A stretch of 64,000 bases of DNA from the NCBI RefSeq assembly GCF_019679435.2, contig NZ_CP139781.1, positions 2,604,001 through 2,668,000 on the forward strand. Direction: 5' to 3'. Below the pieces are notes generated by a model. That model made no database searches and had not been told where the DNA came from. It was given only the letters and a program-made list of their open reading frames with translations. Within the stretch, counting starts at the first letter, position 1, and each line of letters starts with the position of its first letter. This DNA is from Actomonas aquatica (GTDB taxonomy: Bacteria > Verrucomicrobiota > Verrucomicrobiia > Opitutales > Opitutaceae). Positions 1 through 8,822 of the stretch are shown one piece after another. The position numbers and the translations under genes are program-made.

Positions 1-10
1 CCGCAGCCAC

Positions 11-2128
11 TCAGCGTGACGGCGCTCGCCGCAGCGCCGGACTTACTGGCTGCGGTGCCTGTTCGAGGACGATCTCGATCCGGCGCAATAATTCGCCCGC
101 CCCAAACGGCTTGATGATCAGATTGCTCCGCGTATCGAACCACTCTGACTCCGCCGAGACGCCCAGATAGCCCGACATGAACAGGGTCCGCAGGCCCGGC
201 CACCGCTTGCTCGCGAGCTCCGCGACTTCCGGTCCTGTCATTCCCGCCATCACGACGTCGCACAAAAATAAATCCGGCGGCCGCGAGGCCTGCATCAACA
301 TCTCCAAGGCCTGATCGCCCGACCGCGCCAGCGACACCTGGAAGCCCGCTCGCCGCAGCAGCCGCTCCAAATAGCTGCGCACTGCGTCATTGTCCTCCGC
401 TACCAGCACCGAAGTGCCCTCCATCGATGCATCGATTTCCACCATCGCCGGCACCGCCGGTTCAACCAAGGGCGCCCGACTGCGCGGCACCAAAACGACG
501 AAAGTGGAGCCTCGGCCCAGCGTCGACTCGACCGTCACTTCTCCGTTCGCCCGTCGCACGATTCCATGCACGGTCGAGAGCCCCAGCCCCGTGCCGGTGT
601 CGGGCCCTTTGGTGGTATAAAATGGCTCAAAAACCCGGGCCTGCACCTCCGGCGTCATCCCCTCACCTTCATCCCGGACCCGCAGCTCCACCTGATCGCC
701 TCGTCGACGGCAACTCACCCACACCCGGCCGCCTTCCGGCATCGCGTCCCGCGCGTTGACCACGAGATTGATCAAGACCTGCTCCATCTGGCCCGGGTCT
801 GCCTCCACTGGACACACCTCCGGCGCATCCACTTCCAGCAGGACCTGCTGGCCCACCATGCGATTGAGCAACGGCACGGCCGAGAGCACGCAGCTGCTCA
901 GATCCATCACCGTCGGCGTCACCCGCTCCCGGCGGGCAAAGGTCAACAATTGCCGCACCATGGCCGCTCCGCGTTCCTGCACCGCCATGATATCCGGCGC
1001 ATAGCGGCGCGCTTCGGGATCGCTCGAACGCGTGAGCATCGCTCCATACCCGCCAATCACCGTGATGAGGTTATTGAAGTCATGCGCCACGCCTCCGGCC
1101 AACAATCCGATCGCCTCCATCTTCTGCGCCTGCAACAGCTGCTCGCGCAAGGTCTTCTCCCGCTCCTCCGCCTCGCGCCGCACGCTTACGTCACGCATGA
1201 CCAGCAGGATATCCGCCGCTCCACCGTGTCGCGGCAGTCGGCGTGAGCGCACGTCCAGCGGTATCCCGGTGGGCCCGCCCAACAACGGCACCAACTCGTC
1301 GGTTGCCTCCGACGCGCTCAACCATCCCGTAAAATCAAAGGCATCCGGCCAATCCAGCAGCTCGTCGATGCGCCGTCCCTTGAGCTCTTCGATCGGCGCC
1401 CCCAGAATTCGGGCCGCCTCCGCGTTGGCCTCCACGATGATCTCGTTCCCCCGCACCACCACGACCCCGTCCGGGGCCGCTTGGATGAGCTCCACCATCC
1501 GCGCCTCCTCCATTTCCGCCCGCCGCAGACTCTCCGCCAACCAGCGCATGAAGGTGATTAAGAGCGTGTTCGAAACCAACACCGTGGTCGCCAAGACGAT
1601 CACCAGATAGGGAAACCCGGGCGCCGCGAAACCCGCCGTCATACCCAGATAACCCGATATCCCGATCGCCGCCGGGATCGTGAATAGAATCAACCACCCC
1701 ATCCACTGCGCCACCCGCGGTCCCAGCCACAACGCCGCGACCGAGACCAACATCGGCACCATCATCCCGCTCGGCGCCCACGATTGCTCCAGATTCAGCG
1801 CAAACGCCAGATGCACCTCCATCATCACCGCCGCCAGCACCACCGAACCCGCCGCCCGCAGCCGACGCTTTCGCCACAGCCCCAATGCGATCAGTCCGAT
1901 GATGAACACATACGGATCGCTCCACCCCCACATACCCAAGGCCCCCTGCTCGCGCCAGAGTCCCAAGGTGGTGGCACCGTAGCCCACCAGGGTGATTAAC
2001 ACCCCACCCAGAATCCATCGCGAGTAACCCTCCGGCATGCGCGACTGCAACAGGTGCACTCCCGCATCTTCCACAGAAGCGACCGCACGTGCCGCGGGCG
2101 AACGGGTTTGGGAGGGGCGACTTTTCAC
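11..2128 (-). CDS. Membrane-bound hybrid sensor histidine kinase
   Basis: A two-component hybrid kinase of 705 residues. The first ~200 residues hold about six hydrophobic segments. A PAS-like domain follows (roughly 210-320), then a HisKA phosphoacceptor helix with H in GGVAHDFNNL near residue 350, a HATPase domain with the N box (NLVVNARDAM) and G boxes (DEGEGMT, TGTGLGLS), and a C-terminal receiver domain with the acidic pair AEDN, phospho-Asp in LCDVVM and the conserved Lys in IIKPF. The HDFNN form of the H box is typical of NtrB-like or PAS hybrid kinases. Signal and target are unknown. No cognate DNA-binding regulator is adjacent, so phosphate is probably passed to a distant Hpt or regulator. 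Transcribed leftward alone. Confidence 0.93.
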   Translation of the reverse strand: MKSRPSQTRSPAARAVASVEDAGVHLLQSRMPEGYSRWILGGVLITLVGYGATTLGLWREQGALGMWGWSDPYVFIIGLIALGLWRKRRLRAAGSVVLAAVMMEVHLAFALNLEQSWAPSGMMVPMLVSVAALWLGPRVAQWMGWLILFTIPAAIGISGYLGMTAGFAAPGFPYLVIVLATTVLVSNTLLITFMRWLAESLRRAEMEEARMVELIQAAPDGVVVVRGNEIIVEANAEAARILGAPIEELKGRRIDELLDWPDAFDFTGWLSASEATDELVPLLGGPTGIPLDVRSRRLPRHGGAADILLVMRDVSVRREAEEREKTLREQLLQAQKMEAIGLLAGGVAHDFNNLITVIGGYGAMLTRSSDPEARRYAPDIMAVQERGAAMVRQLLTFARRERVTPTVMDLSSCVLSAVPLLNRMVGQQVLLEVDAPEVCPVEADPGQMEQVLINLVVNARDAMPEGGRVWVSCRRRGDQVELRVRDEGEGMTPEVQARVFEPFYTTKGPDTGTGLGLSTVHGIVRRANGEVTVESTLGRGSTFVVLVPRSRAPLVEPAVPAMVEIDASMEGTSVLVAEDNDAVRSYLERLLRRAGFQVSLARSGDQALEMLMQASRPPDLFLCDVVMAGMTGPEVAELASKRWPGLRTLFMSGYLGVSAESEWFDTRSNLIIKPFGAGELLRRIEIVLEQAPQPVSPALRRAPSR

Positions 2129-2194
2129 GCAGTTTAAATGCGGTTAATAACCGAGGCCCGGTTCGCCGACTTTGGATTGAGGGACGAGCGCGAA

Positions 2195-2746
2195 TCAGGC
2201 GCTCGGCTGTTGTTGCGCCGAAGACCGTTCCAGTGCGGCTCCGTCGACCTGCCGGCCGCGCCAGATCGCCGCCACCGCACCGACCATAAACTTCACCAGA
2301 ATCTCGCCAAAGATGATCGAGGCCAACACGCGCGGCGGAAAACCCGCCACGCCCGCAAAGGCCACCAGATTAAAGAAAAGTGAGTCGAGCGGAATACTCA
2401 CCGCATTCGACGTCAGCACCCGGTGCCACCACGATTTTCCGAGCAAGCGCTGGTAAACCTCCGTGTCCGCCGTCTCCGCCAAAATGATCGCCACGACCGA
2501 CGCCAGGATGATGCGCGGGGGCACGTGACCCAACAGGGACAGCCCGCAACTCAGCAAGGCCGCCAGCCCGATCACACCGTAGACAAACTTCCGCCCACGC
2601 ACATGCATGCGGTCGCGCTGGGTGAAGGTGAACCCAAACACAAACGTGCCCACCGCCACCTGCCCGAAGACCGGGAAATGGATGAACCAGGTTGCCGTGA
2701 GGTTAGCGCCCAACACGGCGACGATGTAAATGATCGCAGCACGCAT
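2195..2746 (-). CDS. VUT family (YhhQ-like) transporter, possible queuosine-precursor carrier
   Basis: An inner-membrane protein of 183 residues with about five or six hydrophobic segments. The conserved family pattern is visible: RDR-H after the second helix, then AETADTEVYQ and SNAVSIPLDSLFF, where the paired acidic residues and PLDS are signatures of the VUT_1/YhhQ family. Characterised members import queuosine precursors (preQ0/preQ1). This one is a little shorter than E. coli YhhQ. No queuosine synthesis genes lie nearby, so the substrate is inferred from the family only. The start gives an N-terminus that begins directly in a helix, usual for this family. Confidence 0.75.
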   Translation of the reverse strand: MRAAIIYIVAVLGANLTATWFIHFPVFGQVAVGTFVFGFTFTQRDRMHVRGRKFVYGVIGLAALLSCGLSLLGHVPPRIILASVVAIILAETADTEVYQRLLGKSWWHRVLTSNAVSIPLDSLFFNLVAFAGVAGFPPRVLASIIFGEILVKFMVGAVAAIWRGRQVDGAALERSSAQQQPSA

Positions 2747-2834
2747 GAAACGGCGGACCGTGAGCCTGCCTCCACCGCTTGGCGAGACTGGAAATCACGC
2801 CCACCGCCCGCGTAGTTTTCGCTACGCCGCGTCG

Positions 2835-3707
2835 TTAAGGACCCGCTTCACCCACCGCCCGCTGCCGCAGCTGCTCCCCGCCGTAGTTCACCTGCGAAGG
2901 TCGACCAAACGGAATACCTTCCTCGTCAAAGCGCCGTTTGATCGCCCGATGCACGTCCCACGTCATGTTCATCGCCGTCGGTAAGTCTTTGGCCCACAGC
3001 GGCACGCGGAAGTTCACCATGGACTGACTAAAATCGAGCACCGGCACCTCCACCAACGGTTTGCCGTCCGCGACCTCTTCCGGCGTGCGCTCGTCCAGCA
3101 GGTCGGGATGTTTCGTCGCCTCCTCGCGAATGATTGCCACGGCGCGGTCCACGTCGGCCTCAAATCCCACGCTGATGAACATAAACTTCTGCGCCTTCTC
3201 GTCGCGGATCGTCCAATTGATCAACGGCTCCGAATCGATCACCGAGTTGGGATAGATCAGGCGCTTGTTCTCCAATGCCCGGATCACCGTGTGCCGCAAC
3301 GTGATGTCCTCGATCGTCCCGATCTCGCCGTTAATCTTGATGATGTCATCCACCCGGAAGGGCTTGAACAACACGATGAAGATCCCGCTCACGATGTTCG
3401 AAAAGGCTTTCTGCGACGCAAAACCGATGATCGCCGCCAAAATACTCGCACCCGCAAACACGCCCACCGCCAGCGACCGCAGCGCCGGGATGCTGTAAAT
3501 AATCGCCAGCACCGAAACGAAGAGAATCGCGGCCTTTACCGCGTTGCGCATGAAAGTGATCCCGGTGCGCCGCTCACTGGTGAGCGCTTTGCGCAGGTGA
3601 TGGTCAAAGATGCGCCGCGCGATCGCATTGATCACCACCGCCGAAAGCAGCACGACCACGATGCTCACCAAAATGGTCGTATCGATGTAAGGCAGGATTT
3701 CCGGCAT
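2835..3707 (-). CDS. Small-conductance mechanosensitive channel (MscS family)
   Basis: A 290-residue MscS-type channel that would release solutes during hypo-osmotic shock. Three hydrophobic segments occupy the first ~110 residues. The pore helix region reads GFASQKAFSNIVSGIFIVLFKPFRVDDIIKINGEIGTIEDI, the hallmark of TM3 and the start of the beta domain. The C-terminal alpha/beta cytoplasmic domain (about 180-280) has the usual VGFEAD and FGRP elements. Length matches the minimal MscS fold without extra domains. It lies between the VUT transporter and the TonB-like gene on the same strand but with wide gaps, so it is probably transcribed alone. Confidence 0.95.
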   Translation of the reverse strand: MPEILPYIDTTILVSIVVVLLSAVVINAIARRIFDHHLRKALTSERRTGITFMRNAVKAAILFVSVLAIIYSIPALRSLAVGVFAGASILAAIIGFASQKAFSNIVSGIFIVLFKPFRVDDIIKINGEIGTIEDITLRHTVIRALENKRLIYPNSVIDSEPLINWTIRDEKAQKFMFISVGFEADVDRAVAIIREEATKHPDLLDERTPEEVADGKPLVEVPVLDFSQSMVNFRVPLWAKDLPTAMNMTWDVHRAIKRRFDEEGIPFGRPSQVNYGGEQLRQRAVGEAGP

Positions 3708-3782
3708 ACGTGCCGCCTCCCCTAGCCGATGTGGTGCCAGCCCTCGCTGGCTCCATCGCTAAATCTTCCGCCCCCTCCCCTT

Positions 3783-3830
3783 TCGTAAAAAGAAGCAGGG
3801 CCGCCCCCGCAAAAAGCGAGGACGGCCCTG
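3783..3830 (-). terminator. Intrinsic terminator after the TonB-like gene
   Basis: Perfect 8-bp stem CAGGGCCG/CGGCCCTG (3796-3803 with 3823-3830) with an inner CGC/GCG pair. On the minus strand it is followed by a T-rich run at 3783-3795. It lies about 45 nt beyond the stop of the leftward TonB-like gene. Confidence 0.8.
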
Positions 3831-3873
3831 TGTTGTTTTCTGGTATCAGACTATCGATTCAGTCTCGCAACGA

Positions 3874-4266
3874 TCAGAAGACCGCGGCGAAGCGCTCCGA
3901 ACGGAGAGCCGGCTCGGAAGCGCGGACCGGGAGCTTAACCTTGGTGGAGACGGTGTCGCCGTCCTTCATCACCGGGGTGAAGCGCCACTGCGCGACGGCC
4001 TCAACGGCCGCGGAAGCGAGCTCCTCGTCGTTCGAGGAAGCCACTTCGATGGCCTCAGGAACACCGGCCTTGTTGACGACGAACTCGACAACAACTTCGG
4101 CACCCGGGGTCGCGAGCAGGTCCGGAGCAACCACCTTCACGGGCACCGGCATGTCGGTGCGACCTTCGTAGGAGGCGACATAGGCCTTCTCCGACGTCAC
4201 CGCGAAAGCGGAGGCGGCGAGAGCGCCGAGACTGAGCACGATAGCGAGTTTCTTGACTGCGTTCAT
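3874..4266 (-). CDS. Small exported protein with TonB C-terminal-like domain
   Basis: A protein of 130 residues. Residues 1-22 form a clear Sec signal peptide (KK, then a hydrophobic core ending AASAFA). The rest resembles the TonB C-terminal fold: VVVEFVVNKAGVPEAIEVASSNDEELASAAVEAVAQWRFTPVMKDG, the usual 'G.v....v..S....l..aal.a...WrF.Pa...G' pattern. Unlike true TonB it has no membrane anchor with proline-rich spacer, so it should be free in the periplasm; coupling to TonB-dependent receptors is unproven. It is preceded by a ~340-nt leader and a sigma-54 promoter and followed by its own terminator, so it looks like a strongly regulated single-gene unit. Confidence 0.85.
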   Translation of the reverse strand: MNAVKKLAIVLSLGALAASAFAVTSEKAYVASYEGRTDMPVPVKVVAPDLLATPGAEVVVEFVVNKAGVPEAIEVASSNDEELASAAVEAVAQWRFTPVMKDGDTVSTKVKLPVRASEPALRSERFAAVF

Positions 4267-4275
4267 GTTGGGAAT

Positions 4276-4295
4276 GCCCTGTTAAACGACAGGGC
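4276..4295 (-). promoter_or_regulatory. Hairpin immediately upstream of the TonB-like start codon
   Basis: A 7-bp perfect stem GCCCTGT/ACAGGGC with a 6-nt loop lies only 9 nt before the ATG at 4266 on the minus strand. No Shine-Dalgarno sequence is visible between hairpin and ATG. It could modulate ribosome access or mRNA stability; this is inference. Confidence 0.5.
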
Positions 4296-4605
4296 GGCGT
4301 TTTGTTTTCTTTATTTGGTGTAAGACGCCCATCGCCACCCGCGTTGTTCGCGGCAGGCTAAACGGACGGTTTCGACCCGCGCTCATCGCGCTGGCCAAAG
4401 TTCCCGGTCGGTTCGCGGCGAAACTCGCTAGTCCGCGTCCGACCAAAATTCGTTGAGAAAGGACCTTATTACGGGGCGAACCTCGCGGGCTACTTAGCCT
4501 CAGCGGATCCGGCGACCGTTTCCGGCCCGTTCCTTTCCTCTCGCAGTAAAATCAAAGAACCCGATTGGGGAGGGTCCTGAGAAAGCAAGGCGAATCAAAC
4601 TCGCC
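4296..4605 (-). other. Long structured 5' leader / candidate regulatory RNA
   Basis: About 340 nt separate the predicted sigma-54 start (near 4605) from the TonB-like ATG, and I find no credible gene here. On the minus strand several stems are visible by eye: GGTCGG/CCGACC with inner CGCGG/CCGCG (4406-4444), GGCGA/TCGCC near the 5' end, GGCTA/TAGCC in the middle, and the hairpin before the start codon. It does not match a riboswitch, tmRNA, 6S, RNase P or SRP pattern I recognise. It may be a leader or an independent sRNA. Confidence 0.4.
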
Positions 4606-4616
4606 AACAGTTCTAA

Positions 4617-4632
4617 TGCAATACCCGTGCCA
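4617..4632 (-). promoter_or_regulatory. Near-ideal sigma-54 (-24/-12) promoter
   Basis: The minus strand reads TGGCACGGGTATTGCA, matching the RpoN consensus TGGCACG-N4-TTGCW at every fixed position. It lies just beyond the stop of the MFS gene and points toward the TonB-like gene. A 10-bp palindrome TAACATGTTA sits immediately upstream (4637-4646) and overlaps the MFS stop codon. Confidence 0.85.
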
Positions 4633-4643
4633 AGTCTAACATG

Positions 4644-5930
4644 TTAAGAACGCGTGACGGCGTGGCGGGAGGGCAGCGTCAGCGGCAGCAAAATCACCAG
4701 CCCCAGCACAAAAAAGCCCGCATTGGCCGCGATCGCCGGCCGGTAGCCCCAATGGGTCGCCAGGGTGCCAAACACCGCCGGACCGATCACGCCGGCCAAC
4801 TTGGCAAAGAACCCCCAGTAGCCAAAAAACTCCCCCGATCGCCCCGGCGGCGTGAGGGTCGCCACCACCGCCCGCGCCGCCGATTGCAGGCTCCCCATGG
4901 CGATACCTGCCAGCACCCCGATGAGATAAAATTCCGTCACCGAATGGCAGACCGCCCCCCACAGGCACACGACAATCCACAACAGCAAAGCGCTCACCAA
5001 CGGCCACTTAGGCCCGGACCGATCCTGCCAGAAGCCAAAACCAAACGCCCCCGCCACCCCCGCCAGTTGCAGCACCGCAAAGAGTCCGATCACCTCCGCC
5101 TCCCCCATCCCAATCACCTCGGTGGCATAACCCGCCGCAAAGCCCACCACCGCCATGAGACCCGCGATGAAACACACCATGGAAAGGAAAAACACCGCCA
5201 GCCGCCGATGCTGCGGCAGCTCCGCCTTCATCTGCCCAAACTGGGTCCAAGCCAGCCGAAGATACGTTTCTCCCGGCGCCAAAACCCGCGGCTTCGCGCG
5301 CTCTTTGAGCAGCAACAAAGTAGGCAAACTGGCCAAAAAGAAAAAGAGACCCGTGGTCAAAAATGTCCAAACCGCCCGCCCGTCGCCGCTTTTTACGATC
5401 ACCAAGGCCAAAACCAGACTCAGCAATCCGCCAAAATAGCCAAAGGACCAGCCATAGCCGGAGATCTTGCCGACGTTTTGCGGGGTGCTGATCTCCGGCA
5501 AAAACGCCGAACAGACATTTTCGCTCATCGAAAAGGCCACGTTTGCCACGAGCACCAGCCCGAGCATCAGCCAAACCTGCCCCGCGTCGATGCCCACGAT
5601 GCACGCCGTCGCCACCGAACAGGTCAGCGCCGTCGTAGCGAGGTAACGTTTTTTGCGCGCCCGCACGTCCGCCACCACCCCCACGAGCGGCGACAGGAGG
5701 ATCACAAACACCTGCGACAGCGCCAACATCCAGCCCCACCACTGCTTCGCCTCGGGCTGCCCGTCGGCAATCACCCCGGTGAAATAGGGCATGCCGACCA
5801 CCGTGATCACGATCGTGGTGAAGGCCGAGTTGGCGAAGTCGAAGCAACACCAACCGAAGATCTCCCGTTTGCGCACCGGCGGAGCGGTGGCTGGCACATT
5901 CTCCGGCGACGTCGCGGGGTGAGCATCCAT
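4644..5930 (-). CDS. MFS transporter of the UMF1 (Atg22-like) family
   Basis: An integral membrane transporter of about 428 residues with twelve hydrophobic segments. Near the N-terminus it carries CFDFANSAFTTIVITVVGMPYF, the 'yDwANSay' signature of UMF1/Atg22-like major facilitator proteins. Substrates of bacterial members are mostly unknown; yeast Atg22 exports amino acids from the vacuole. I chose the ATG at 5930 (MDAHPATSPE) because the extra 48 residues available upstream are Ser/Gly-rich and not family-like. The gene stands alone; its stop overlaps a palindrome next to the downstream sigma-54 promoter. Confidence 0.88.
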   Translation of the reverse strand: MDAHPATSPENVPATAPPVRKREIFGWCCFDFANSAFTTIVITVVGMPYFTGVIADGQPEAKQWWGWMLALSQVFVILLSPLVGVVADVRARKKRYLATTALTCSVATACIVGIDAGQVWLMLGLVLVANVAFSMSENVCSAFLPEISTPQNVGKISGYGWSFGYFGGLLSLVLALVIVKSGDGRAVWTFLTTGLFFFLASLPTLLLLKERAKPRVLAPGETYLRLAWTQFGQMKAELPQHRRLAVFFLSMVCFIAGLMAVVGFAAGYATEVIGMGEAEVIGLFAVLQLAGVAGAFGFGFWQDRSGPKWPLVSALLLWIVVCLWGAVCHSVTEFYLIGVLAGIAMGSLQSAARAVVATLTPPGRSGEFFGYWGFFAKLAGVIGPAVFGTLATHWGYRPAIAANAGFFVLGLVILLPLTLPSRHAVTRS

Positions 5931-6136
5931 GTGGCCGCGACAAAAACCGCCCGCCTGCCAGCTGGCAAGACGTCGCATCGGGAGGGAACATCGACCGCTT
6001 CCGCAGGACTCTTTTCCTCCACTCTGACTTGCGGAGGCCGATAAGGAGGGTTTTGCACTACCGACCGGGGGCACGATCGCCCGCCCCCGTTTTTCCGCCC
6101 ATCGACTCCGCCCCTCTAGACCCGAAATAGATCAAC

Positions 6137-7303
6137 GTGTCTGCTCCCGCCCGTCCCCTGCTTAGCCGCCTGAAAACCGCCGTCGTCCAATGGATCGACG
6201 CCGACTATTGCCCCGATGGTCCCGAGAAAATGCGCCAGGAACCCGACAAGGTCGACTGGGTGCGCGTCATGCCTTTCGCCGTGCTGCACCTCGGCTGCTT
6301 CGGCGTGATCTGGACCGGCTGGAGCCCCTTCGCCGCTTGGTCAGCCGTCGCGCTCTATTTCCTACGCATGTTTGCCGTCACCGGCATCTACCACCGCTAC
6401 TTTTCCCACAAGACCTACAGCACCTCCCGCTTCGGTCAGTTCCTGCTCGCCGTCTGGGGCGGCACCACCGTGCAACGTGGTCCGCTTTGGTGGGCCTACC
6501 ACCACCGCCACCATCACCAGCACAGCGATGACGAAGAGGACGCCCACTCCCCGCACGTGCATGGTTTCTGGTGGTCGCACATCGGTTGGATCACCAGCCG
6601 CCGCAACTTCCCCACCGACTACTCCAAGGTGAAGGACCTCGCGAAGTTCCCCGAGTTGGTGTTCCTCAATCGCTTCGACATCGTCGTCCCGCTGCTCTTC
6701 GCCGCCTCCATGTTCGGTCTCGGCGCCGCCCTCGAGCGCTTCGCTCCCGGCCTCGGCACCACCGGTCCGCAAATGCTCGTCTGGGGCTTCTTCATCAGCA
6801 CCACCGCGCTCTTCCACGGCACCTCCTGCATCAACTCCATGGCTCACCTCATGGGCCGCCGTCGCTTCAAGACCACCGACGACTCCCGCAACAGCTTCAT
6901 CCTCGCCATCATTTGCCTGGGTGAGGGCTGGCACAACAACCACCACCGCTACCAGAGCTCCACCCGCAATGGTTTCTATTGGTGGGAAATCGATCCGACC
7001 TACTACGGACTCAAACTCCTTTCCTGGACCGGCCTCATCTGGGGCTTCAAAGCCGTGCCCCAGTCCGTCCTCGCCGAAGGCGAACACGCCGACCACCACC
7101 GCACCGTCGAAGCCGCCGCCCGCTCCGAACACGTGCACGTGCGCTCCTCCTTGAAAAAGGTGGTCCCCACCGCCACCGCCCTGGCCGTCGGCACCATTCA
7201 AGCCGCCCAAGCCGAGGCTCCGAAACAACCCGAGCGTCCCGGTATCCACAAAGACACGACAGAGCTCACCGTCGACAAACCCGACGCCAAGCCCGCAAAT
7301 TAA
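6137..7303 (+). CDS. Acyl-lipid/acyl-CoA delta-9-type fatty acid desaturase
   Basis: A membrane di-iron desaturase of 388 residues with the three histidine boxes of the stearoyl-CoA desaturase class: HRYFSH near residue 86, HHRHHH near 122 and HNNHH near 266. Hydrophobic helices flank the boxes as expected. It would introduce a cis double bond into acyl chains, giving the substrate for the CFA-type methyltransferases downstream. The start is GTG at 6137. The last ~70 residues after the catalytic domain are Ala/Glu/Pro-rich and not conserved in the family as I know it. It heads a collinear lipid cluster; the next gene begins 131 nt later. Confidence 0.93.
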   Translation: MSAPARPLLSRLKTAVVQWIDADYCPDGPEKMRQEPDKVDWVRVMPFAVLHLGCFGVIWTGWSPFAAWSAVALYFLRMFAVTGIYHRYFSHKTYSTSRFGQFLLAVWGGTTVQRGPLWWAYHHRHHHQHSDDEEDAHSPHVHGFWWSHIGWITSRRNFPTDYSKVKDLAKFPELVFLNRFDIVVPLLFAASMFGLGAALERFAPGLGTTGPQMLVWGFFISTTALFHGTSCINSMAHLMGRRRFKTTDDSRNSFILAIICLGEGWHNNHHRYQSSTRNGFYWWEIDPTYYGLKLLSWTGLIWGFKAVPQSVLAEGEHADHHRTVEAAARSEHVHVRSSLKKVVPTATALAVGTIQAAQAEAPKQPERPGIHKDTTELTVDKPDAKPAN

Positions 7304-7434
7304 TCCGCTCCGGCGGCCAAGGTGGACGCGGACGTCCCGGCCGCGTCGCGTTGCCTCTCCGCTCGGCGTCAGCCCGCCCCCGCCTGTCGCCCCCGTCGAC
7401 TTGACCCGCGCCACCATCGGCGCACCTATCCGGC

Positions 7435-8721
7435 ATGTCCCGCATCGCCATCATCGGCTCGGGCGTCGCCGGTCTCGGTTGCGCCTACTTCCTGCACCGT
7501 CAGCACGACGTCACCGTCTTTGAGTCGGCCGACTACGCCGGCGGTCACGCCAACACCGTCGATGCCGATGAACCGGGCACGCAGCGCCGCGTGCCCATCG
7601 ACACGGGTTTCATGGTTTTCAACCGCGAGACCTACCCGCACCTCTGCCGTCTTTTCGACCGCCTTGATGTGCCGGTCAAAAAGACCTCCATGTCCTTCGC
7701 TGTCCGGGACGACGAGACCGGACTCGAGTGGTGCGGCACCTCACTCAACCACCTCTTCGCCCAGCGCAAAAACCTCTTCAACTTGCGCTTCCTCAAGATG
7801 CTCATGGCCGTCAACCGCTTCAACGCCGACGCGGTCAAGGCCCTCGACGACCCGCGCCTGCGCGACGTCTCCCTCGGTGACTACGTGCGCGAGCGCGGCT
7901 ACGGCGACGACTTCTTCCGCCTCTACCTCGTGCCCATGAGTTCGGCGGTCTGGAGCACCCCGCCCGAGCTCATGCTCGAGTTCCCCGCGTCCACCCTGCT
8001 GCGCTTCTTCCACAATCACGGCTTCCTCGGTCTCCACACCCAGCACCAGTGGTGGACCGTCGACGGGGGCAGCCGCGAATACGTGCGTCGCATGGTCGCC
8101 CCCTTCGCCGATCGCATCCTCACCGGCACCGCCGCCACCCGCATCGTGCGCACCGGCGACAAGGTCATCGTTATGACCAACCGCGGCGAAGCCCAGTCCT
8201 TCGACCAGGTTATCCTCGCCACCCACGCGCCCGACTCCCTGCGCCTCATCGTCAACCCCACGCCCGAAGAGTCGCGCATCCTCGGCGTCTTCCGCTATCA
8301 GGCCAACGTCGCCACCCTGCACACCGACACCGACGTCATGCCCCGCACCCGCCGCGCTTGGTCGAGTTGGAACTACCAACTCGTGCGTGGCGCCGAGGGC
8401 CGCATCGAACCCGCCACGCACTATTGGATGAACTCCCTGCAAGGCGTCAGCGACCGCGAGCAATACTTCGTCACCATCAACCGGCCCAACGACATCAACC
8501 CCGCTGCCGTCCACCGCCGCATCGACTACGCTCACCCCCTGTTCGACCTGCCCGCCGTGCAGGCGCAGGAAGAAATCCCGGCGCTGCACACCGCCGCCGA
8601 CACCACCACCCACACCTATTTCGCCGGTGCCTGGCAGCGCTACGGCTTCCACGAAGACGGCCTCCTCTCCGCCTACAACCTCAGCCGCCACCTCCTCCAC
8701 AACGACCCCTGGGCCACCTAA
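7435..8721 (+). CDS. FAD-dependent oxidoreductase of the fatty-acid modification cluster
   Basis: A 428-residue flavoprotein of the amine oxidase/phytoene desaturase-like superfamily. The N-terminal Rossmann motif IIGSGVAGLGCAYFL (residues 5-19) and the acidic end of strand two (VFES) bind FAD; the C-terminal part has the family 'FAGAW..YGFHEDGL' element that contacts the flavin. Homologues sit beside DUF1365 and CFA-synthase genes in many proteobacteria; related enzymes act on methylated or methylenated acyl chains (UfaD/UfaO-type furan fatty acid enzymes and BfaA are the comparisons I know). Which reaction this one performs cannot be read from the sequence. Confidence 0.9.
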   Translation: MSRIAIIGSGVAGLGCAYFLHRQHDVTVFESADYAGGHANTVDADEPGTQRRVPIDTGFMVFNRETYPHLCRLFDRLDVPVKKTSMSFAVRDDETGLEWCGTSLNHLFAQRKNLFNLRFLKMLMAVNRFNADAVKALDDPRLRDVSLGDYVRERGYGDDFFRLYLVPMSSAVWSTPPELMLEFPASTLLRFFHNHGFLGLHTQHQWWTVDGGSREYVRRMVAPFADRILTGTAATRIVRTGDKVIVMTNRGEAQSFDQVILATHAPDSLRLIVNPTPEESRILGVFRYQANVATLHTDTDVMPRTRRAWSSWNYQLVRGAEGRIEPATHYWMNSLQGVSDREQYFVTINRPNDINPAAVHRRIDYAHPLFDLPAVQAQEEIPALHTAADTTTHTYFAGAWQRYGFHEDGLLSAYNLSRHLLHNDPWAT

Positions 8722-8822
8722 ACGGGACCGCCGACCCACAAATCCCCGTCCACCGTTTGCAACCACCCCGCCGAGCAAACTCCTTACCCTTCTGCCCCCT
8801 CGCCCGGCCTCGCCCCCCACCC

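Noticed and set aside
4296..4605. tmRNA, RNase P RNA, SRP RNA or a tRNA in the long leader
   Set aside because: No tag-coding frame, no T-loop GGTTCGAATCC motif, no SRP tetraloop domain and no RNase P P4 core could be found on either strand.
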